NCBI GenBank assembly: GCA_039917655.1
Contig: JBDSJC010000291.1
Span: 1-9,439, forward strand
Length of the DNA: 9,439 nt
From: PNKC01 sp039917655
GTDB lineage: Bacteria; Chloroflexota; Dehalococcoidia; Tepidiformales; Tepidiformaceae
Direction of reading: 5' to 3'
The position numbers and the translations under genes were made by a program. How positions within the stretch are numbered: position 1 is the stretch's first letter; each line of letters opens with the position of its first letter. A model generated the notes under the pieces. That model was not told the origin of the DNA. It ran no database searches and worked only from the letters and a program-made list of their open reading frames with translations. Positions 5,576 through 9,439 of the stretch are shown here, one piece after another.

Positions 5576-5686
5576 CTGCCCGCGCTGGTGTGGATCTCAC
5601 GGCCTCCCGCCCGCTCCAGTTCACCTTCGCCTTCGGTCCTGGCCTCGATTCCGCCGTCCGCGGGAGTCGCCGTCCGGAGCAATCTC

Positions 5687-7300
5687 TTGTTTTCAGCCAC
5701 CGCGATCCACAAGCAGCTCGGCGGCCGCCCGATCCTTGCCGGTGTCTCGCTCATCGCCAACCGCGGCGACGTGATCGGTGTTGTCGGCCCGAACGGCAGC
5801 GGCAAATCGACCTTGCTCGCGATCCTTGCCGGTGCCCTTGCCCCGGCCGCCGGCCGCATCGAGTATCAGCGGGGCACCCGCCTCGCCTACCTTCCGCAGG
5901 GGTTCAGCGGCGACCCAGCAGTACCCGTGGCCGAAACGTTCCCACTCGCCTTTGCGGGGCAGACGGTCGCCGACCGTCTTGAGGAACTTGCCCAACGTCT
6001 TGCGCAGGGCTCTTCGCCTGGAATCGAGGCCGAATACGATCGCCTGCTCGACGCGCTCGCTGCCGCACCCACGGTGGGCGATCTGGAAGCTCTGCGCGCC
6101 ACGCTCCGCCTGCGGCAGATCCCTCCTGAAACGCCAGCAGCCCAGCTCTCCGGTGGCGAACTAACAAAGCTCGGCCTCATTGAGACGCTCGTCCGCCAGC
6201 CGTCCGTCCTCCTCCTCGACGAGCCAACGAACCACCTCGACCTTCACGGCATCGCCTGGCTGGAGGAGTACCTCCGGCGCTTCGACGGCGTCGCCGTCAT
6301 CGTCTCTCACGACCGCTCACTTCTCGACGCCTGCGCGACCTCGATCTTCGAACTCGACCCGCGCACCGGCACGGCCGAAACGTTCGTCGGCGATTACTCC
6401 GACTACGCAGACGAAAAGTCACGCCGCGGCGAGGATCTCCGGCGCCGCTACGAGCTCCAGCAGCGCGAAGAGCGCCAACTCACACGCACAATCTCGGCGA
6501 TCGAGTCGCGTTCGCGGAACATCGAGAACAAGACGATTCATTTTTACTTCCGGAAGCGGGCCGCGAAGGTTGCTAGGCGGGCCGTGACCTTGAAAGCGCG
6601 CCTTGAGCGTGAGCACGAGGGCAGCGAACACCTGGACCGGCCGCAACGAGCGGCGCAAGGCTTCTACGGCGCCTTTCGCTCCGCCGATTCCGGCGGCAGC
6701 CGCCTGCTCACCGTGGAGAACGCCACCATCGGGTTACCCGGCCGTACGCTGCTCGAAAACCTCTCGTTCGTTATCGACCGCGGCGAGCGAGTCGTGATCA
6801 CCGGCCCAAACGGCTGCGGCAAGACCACCCTCTTTCGCGTCATTCAGGGCGAGCATCCCGTTGTTGCGGGCAGAATCGCGGTTAATCCGTCGCTCAAAGT
6901 GGGGTACCTTGCCCAACAGGACGACCCGGCAGAGAACGAGAACGAGGGCCTCCTCACCCCCGTCGAGTGGCTTCGTCGCTTAGTCCCCATGCCAGAAGCG
7001 GACGCCTACAACTTCCTCCACCGCTTCGTCATGGGGCACGACCAACTGCGCACCCCGCTCGGGCGCCTCAGCTACGGCGAACGGCGCCGATTAGTGCTTG
7101 CTCGCCTGGTAGCAACTGGTCCCGCGCTGCTCCTGCTGGACGAGCCCACCAACCACCTCGACCTGCCGTCTCGCGAAGCCTTCGAAAACGCATTCGACTC
7201 GTTCGACGGCGCCGCCCTGGTGACCACGCATGACCGTTACTTCATTGAACGCTTCGCCGACCGCGTGATCGAACTGTCGCCAAGCGGGAATGCGAGTTGA
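5687..7300 (+). CDS. ABC-F family ATPase (duplicated ABC domains, ribosome-associated type)
   Basis: This soluble protein of 537 residues has two ABC cassettes and no membrane domain. Cassette 1 has Walker A GPNGSGKS (34-41), signature LSGGE (154-158), Walker B with DEPTNHLD (to 185) and switch His208. Cassette 2 has GPNGCGKTT (373-381), LSYGE (461-465), LLLLDEPTNHLD (481-492) and His515. The charged linker (about 237-322) is rich in Arg, Glu and Gln, as in the P-site tRNA-interaction linker of ABC-F proteins. Members act on ribosomes as translation factors or antibiotic-target protection proteins; sequence alone does not say which. I chose the TTG at 5687 because GGAG lies seven bases upstream and MFSATAIHKQ is a normal ABC-F opening. 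The in-frame GTG at 5588 would add 33 Pro/Ser-rich residues with no Shine-Dalgarno. It converges on the DUF4287 gene 12 bp downstream. Confidence 0.94.
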   Translation: MFSATAIHKQLGGRPILAGVSLIANRGDVIGVVGPNGSGKSTLLAILAGALAPAAGRIEYQRGTRLAYLPQGFSGDPAVPVAETFPLAFAGQTVADRLEELAQRLAQGSSPGIEAEYDRLLDALAAAPTVGDLEALRATLRLRQIPPETPAAQLSGGELTKLGLIETLVRQPSVLLLDEPTNHLDLHGIAWLEEYLRRFDGVAVIVSHDRSLLDACATSIFELDPRTGTAETFVGDYSDYADEKSRRGEDLRRRYELQQREERQLTRTISAIESRSRNIENKTIHFYFRKRAAKVARRAVTLKARLEREHEGSEHLDRPQRAAQGFYGAFRSADSGGSRLLTVENATIGLPGRTLLENLSFVIDRGERVVITGPNGCGKTTLFRVIQGEHPVVAGRIAVNPSLKVGYLAQQDDPAENENEGLLTPVEWLRRLVPMPEADAYNFLHRFVMGHDQLRTPLGRLSYGERRRLVLARLVATGPALLLLDEPTNHLDLPSREAFENAFDSFDGAALVTTHDRYFIERFADRVIELSPSGNAS

Positions 7301-7312
7301 GGGAAGCCGGAC

Positions 7313-7529
7313 TCACCGCTCCTGGTTGGTCATATGTGGTTTGAGCAAGGAGTAGATCGCCATCGCATGGCCGCGCCCAAGGTCAAAGTCCTCTTTTAGC
7401 CACGCCCACTATTGCGCCAGCTTTGACTTCGGGCCGGAGTATTCCCTTAGTTTCGGCGAGGGCTATGAAGTCGTCTGGGGATTTGCCCGTCTTGGCCTGA
7501 ATGGTATCGATGTAAGCCTGAAACGACAT
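7313..7529 (-). pseudogene. DUF4287-family small protein gene with a one-base frameshift
   Basis: The ATG at 7529-7527 opens MSFQAYIDTIQAKTGKSPDD and continues FIALAETKGILRPEVKAGAIV, a clear match to the first half of DUF4287 proteins. The frame then runs out through GVAKRGL to a TGA at 7385-7383. One base further along, the expected second half is intact: AWLKEDFDLGRGHAMAIYSLLK, ending in HMTNQER and TGA at 7315-7313. The break is at a GGG run (7407-7405 on the minus strand). Removing one G restores a 71-residue protein of normal family length. The missing frame is otherwise undamaged, so this is either a very recent mutation or a sequencing/assembly error. Function in the family is unknown; members are small soluble proteins. 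It lies 59 bp downstream of the alpha/beta hydrolase stop on the same strand and may share its transcript. A GAGG lies four bases before the ATG. Confidence 0.85.
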
Positions 7530-7588
7530 GTGACCTCGAGCTGTCGGGTAACTGGGCAGGCGCATTGGCAGAGAGCCCCCAGGGCGGC

Positions 7589-8380
7589 CTACCCCAGGAA
7601 GCCCACGATCTCCTTCGCCCACGCTTCGGTGTTCTCGAGCGGCAGCATGTGGCCGGCACCTTTGATCGTCACCAATTGGGATTTTGCAATTTTGGATGCG
7701 AAGAGCGGCCCGTAGGCGGGCGGGGTGAGCTTGTCCTGGTCTCCCCAGAGAATGAGCGTGGGCGACTGAATGCGGTGCATCCGCTTCTTCAGGCCTTTGT
7801 CCGGGATCGGCCAGACGAACTTTCCGGTTGCGGAGAAGTTCGTTAGTTGCAGGTACATTGCGTCCGCCATCTCATCCGGGTCGGTCGGGCGCGTGAACAA
7901 CTGGCCGATTATCGGGTTGGAGAGGTCGCCGAACAGGAGGCCCGGCAACTCCCGGGGGAGGGCGATGAACATATCCGCCACCGGCGTCTCGTCCATCCAG
8001 AGACCGACCGGACAGGTCAGTACCAGCTTCTTCACCATGTCTGGGCGCGCCGCCGCCAGTTCGGCAGCGAACATCCCGCCCACCGAGTGCCCGGCCACGT
8101 TCAGCGATGCCAGGCCCAGAGCATCCAGTACGTCCTGGTAGTAGAACACCATGTCGTGGATGTCATCGATCAGTTCCAGGCCCGGCGTGTCATCCCAACC
8201 GGGATGGACGGGCGCAATCACGTCGTAGTGCTGGGAAAGCGCTTCCAGTTCGGGCGTCCAGCCCTTGTTCAGGCCGCCCGCGCCGTGCAGCCAGAGCAAC
8301 GGTGTGCCGGTCCCCTTGCGGTACACCGGCACGTTGAAAAGTCCATTGCGGACGGAAAGAGTCGACGGTTCCACTGCCAC
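7589..8380 (-). CDS. Alpha/beta-fold hydrolase
   Basis: This soluble hydrolase of 263 residues has the full catalytic triad. The nucleophile Ser99 sits in the elbow GHSVGG (97-102), the acid is Asp216 in WGDQDKLTPP (212-221), and His244 is in GAGHMLP (241-247). The oxyanion-hole motif LHGAGG is at 31-36. A cap region of about 70 residues (125-200) contains FTRPTDPDEMADAMYLQ. The layout fits C-C-bond hydrolases, esterases and epoxide-hydrolase relatives, and the substrate cannot be assigned. The GTG start is well supported by GGAGG seven bases upstream. No signal peptide is seen, so it is cytosolic. It is transcribed divergently from the LLM oxidoreductase across a 192-bp spacer, a common arrangement for co-regulated catabolic genes. 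The frameshifted DUF4287 gene follows on the same strand. Confidence 0.93.
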   Translation of the reverse strand: MAVEPSTLSVRNGLFNVPVYRKGTGTPLLWLHGAGGLNKGWTPELEALSQHYDVIAPVHPGWDDTPGLELIDDIHDMVFYYQDVLDALGLASLNVAGHSVGGMFAAELAAARPDMVKKLVLTCPVGLWMDETPVADMFIALPRELPGLLFGDLSNPIIGQLFTRPTDPDEMADAMYLQLTNFSATGKFVWPIPDKGLKKRMHRIQSPTLILWGDQDKLTPPAYGPLFASKIAKSQLVTIKGAGHMLPLENTEAWAKEIVGFLG

Positions 8381-8465
8381 GAAACACCCTCCGGGACGAC
8401 CCTCCCGGTGCTGGTTTCGAAATCCCAGCCCGATTGCTTAGCCTGTCCCTAAACGTATGCCGCGG

Positions 8466-8471
8466 ATTCTA
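8466..8471 (-). promoter_or_regulatory. Candidate -10 box of the alpha/beta hydrolase gene
   Basis: On the minus strand TAGAAT lies 85 bp before the hydrolase GTG, implying a leader of roughly 80 nt. No hexamer resembling TTGACA stands at 16-18 bp spacing. The call rests mainly on its being the mirror copy of the plus-strand box at 8533-8538. Confidence 0.3.
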
Positions 8472-8511
8472 CCCCACCACGGCCTGTCCGCGCAGCCAAG
8501 CTCTCGAACGC

Positions 8512-8538
8512 TTGGATTAGCCCTTGCTGCGGTAGAAT
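8512..8538 (+). promoter_or_regulatory. Candidate promoter of the LLM oxidoreductase gene
   Basis: TTGGAT (8512-8517) and TAGAAT (8533-8538) are separated by 15 bp, a little short; reading the -35 as CTTGGA gives 16 bp. Transcription would start near 8545, leaving a leader of about 28 nt that contains the GGAG Shine-Dalgarno at 8562-8565. Confidence 0.35.
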
Positions 8539-8572
8539 CATTCCACTCACCCACCATCCACGGAGTTCCAAA

Positions 8573-9439
8573 ATGAAAGTCTCGCTCACTATCGGTCTCG
8601 GAGCGCGCGGCGAAACCACCGTCGCCGGCCTCGTCTCGCGCGCCCAAGAACTCGAAGCGGAAGGCTTCCATGGCGTCTGGATGCCGACGGCCTTTGGCTT
8701 TGACGCGCTGACCGCCCTCGCGGTGGTCGCCAGCCAAACGAAGCGGGTCGAGATCGGCACCGCCGTCGTCCCCACTTTCCCGCGCCACCCCGTCGTCATG
8801 GCCCAGCAAGCCCTCACCGCGCAGTCAGCCGCCGAGGGCCGCTTCACCCTCGGCATCGGGCTTTCGCACAAAGTGATGATGGAAGACGCCCTCGGAATTC
8901 CGTACGAGCACCCGGCGAAGCACATGCACGAGTATCTTTCCGTGCTCGCGCCCCTCCTCCGTGGCGAGCCAGCGAACTTCCAGGGCGAGACGTACCGCGT
9001 CAACACCCCCGTGACCATCGCCGCGCCGCCGGTCCAACTGCTCGTTGCGGCCATGGGGCCAGCGATGCTGAAACTTGCAGGCACGTTGGCCGATGGCACG
9101 ATCACCTCGTGGGTCGGCCCGAAAACGCTCGCATCCCACATCGTGCCAGTAATCGCCGCTGCCGCCGCCAAGGCTGGGAGGCCAACCCCGCGCATAGCCG
9201 TCGGACTCCCGATCGTCCTCACGGACAACGCGGACGCAGCTCGGGCGCAGATCGCCCAGGGGTCCGCCTGGTACAACACTCTGCCTTCGTACCGCGCGAT
9301 GTTCGAACGCGAAGGCGTCGCAGGACCAGCGGACATCGCCCTCGTCGGCAACAAGGCGGCACTGGACGCAGCCCTCGGTCGCCTCGAAGAAGCGGGCGCC
9401 ACCGACTTTCTCGCCCAACTCATCCCAGCCGGCCCAGGC
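8573..9439 (+). CDS. LLM-class flavin/F420-dependent oxidoreductase (TIGR03564-like), C-terminal end off the right edge
   Basis: The frame is open for 289 codons from ATG to the window end. The luciferase-like TIM barrel is recognisable by EAEGFHGVWMP (28-38), FGFDALTALAVVA (41-53), IGTAVVPTFPRHPVVMAQQALTA (61-83), GRFTLGIGLSH (89-99), LAGTLADGTITSWVGP (168-183) and a LPSYRAMFEREG to GATDF C-terminal region. This pattern matches the actinobacterial F420-dependent MSMEG_4879-type group, so the cofactor is likely reduced F420 rather than FMN; that is inference from family resemblance. The family is about 265-300 residues, so only a few residues should be missing. GGAG lies seven bases before the ATG. 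It is divergent from the alpha/beta hydrolase, and the two may act on the same class of substrate. The substrate is unknown. Confidence 0.95.
   Translation, partial: MKVSLTIGLGARGETTVAGLVSRAQELEAEGFHGVWMPTAFGFDALTALAVVASQTKRVEIGTAVVPTFPRHPVVMAQQALTAQSAAEGRFTLGIGLSHKVMMEDALGIPYEHPAKHMHEYLSVLAPLLRGEPANFQGETYRVNTPVTIAAPPVQLLVAAMGPAMLKLAGTLADGTITSWVGPKTLASHIVPVIAAAAAKAGRPTPRIAVGLPIVLTDNADAARAQIAQGSAWYNTLPSYRAMFEREGVAGPADIALVGNKAALDAALGRLEEAGATDFLAQLIPAGPG

Larger units (their letters stand above)
5115..5686. other. Gene-free scar region between the SDR and the ABC-F gene
   Basis: These 572 bp hold no intact gene that I can support. In order they contain a heptamer tract, a GC hairpin, a 12-bp tandem duplication, a dispersed TTCGACAAGCTCAGG-type repeat, a decayed transposase fragment on the minus strand and a probable leader for the ABC-F gene. 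A plus-strand frame is open at 5125-5568, but its first part reads through the repeats and it has no recognisable domain or well-placed ribosome binding site. Confidence 0.6.
8465..8539. repeat. Perfect 9-bp inverted repeat in the divergent spacer
   Basis: GATTCTACC (8465-8473) and GGTAGAATC (8531-8539) are perfect reverse complements 57 bp apart. The match extends, with one mismatch, to the 12-mers TG(G/C)GGTAGAATC when each is read toward its own gene. Each arm contains TAGAAT, oriented toward the nearer gene. The arms could be mirror-image promoters, two sites for one regulator, or both. Confidence 0.6.

Noticed and set aside
5425..5859. Minus-strand frame of 144 codons containing SKVDLPLPFGPTTP.
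   Set aside because: This is the well-known antisense peptide of ABC Walker A regions, not a real protein.
8449..9423. Long minus-strand frame (324 codons) opposite the LLM gene.
   Set aside because: It is antisense to a clear oxidoreductase, is rich in Ala/Ser/Arg/Pro with no domain, and its openness is a by-product of GC-rich third positions.

Overview
GC-rich bacterial DNA (my impression is about 65% G+C) that is densely coded on both strands. No rRNA, tRNA, CRISPR array or intact mobile element is visible. The gene set points to a soil- or marine-type Chloroflexota (Dehalococcoidia-like) or an actinobacterial lineage. It includes an F420-type LLM oxidoreductase, a steroid-dehydrogenase-like SDR, a DinB-like protein, a questin-oxidase-like protein, an ABC-F ATPase and a eukaryote-like Ser/Thr kinase. 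Intergenic spaces carry heptanucleotide tandem tracts and one copy of a widespread TTCGACAAGCTCAGG-type repeat. The taxonomic assignment is inference only.

Left block (1-3569, all minus strand): a membrane-anchored Ser/Thr protein kinase comes first. After a 96-bp gap follows an MFS drug-efflux-type transporter whose stop codon overlaps, as TGATG, the start of a questin-oxidase-like (DUF4243) gene that runs off the left edge. The transporter and oxidase are almost certainly translationally coupled. The kinase may be in the same transcript.

Middle block (3570-5114): a short DinB-like N-terminus on the plus strand ends exactly where a heptamer repeat tract begins. It faces a complete DinB-like gene on the minus strand. 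An NAD-preferring SDR follows on the plus strand, with heptamer tracts near both of its ends.

Scar region (5115-5686): a heptamer tract abutting the SDR stop codon, a GC hairpin, a 12-bp duplication, the dispersed repeat, a decayed transposase fragment on the minus strand, and the probable leader of the next gene. I see no intact gene in these 572 bp.

Right block (5687-9439): an ABC-F ATPase (plus) converges on a frameshifted DUF4287 gene (minus), which lies just downstream of an alpha/beta hydrolase (minus). The hydrolase is transcribed divergently from an LLM oxidoreductase (plus) that reaches the right edge. The 192-bp divergent spacer contains a perfect 9-bp inverted repeat whose two arms each look like a -10 box.

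Most genes are members of known families. The less ordinary material is the coupled transporter and questin-oxidase pair behind a non-RD kinase, and the set of small genome scars (repeats, truncated genes, transposase relic, one-base frameshift).
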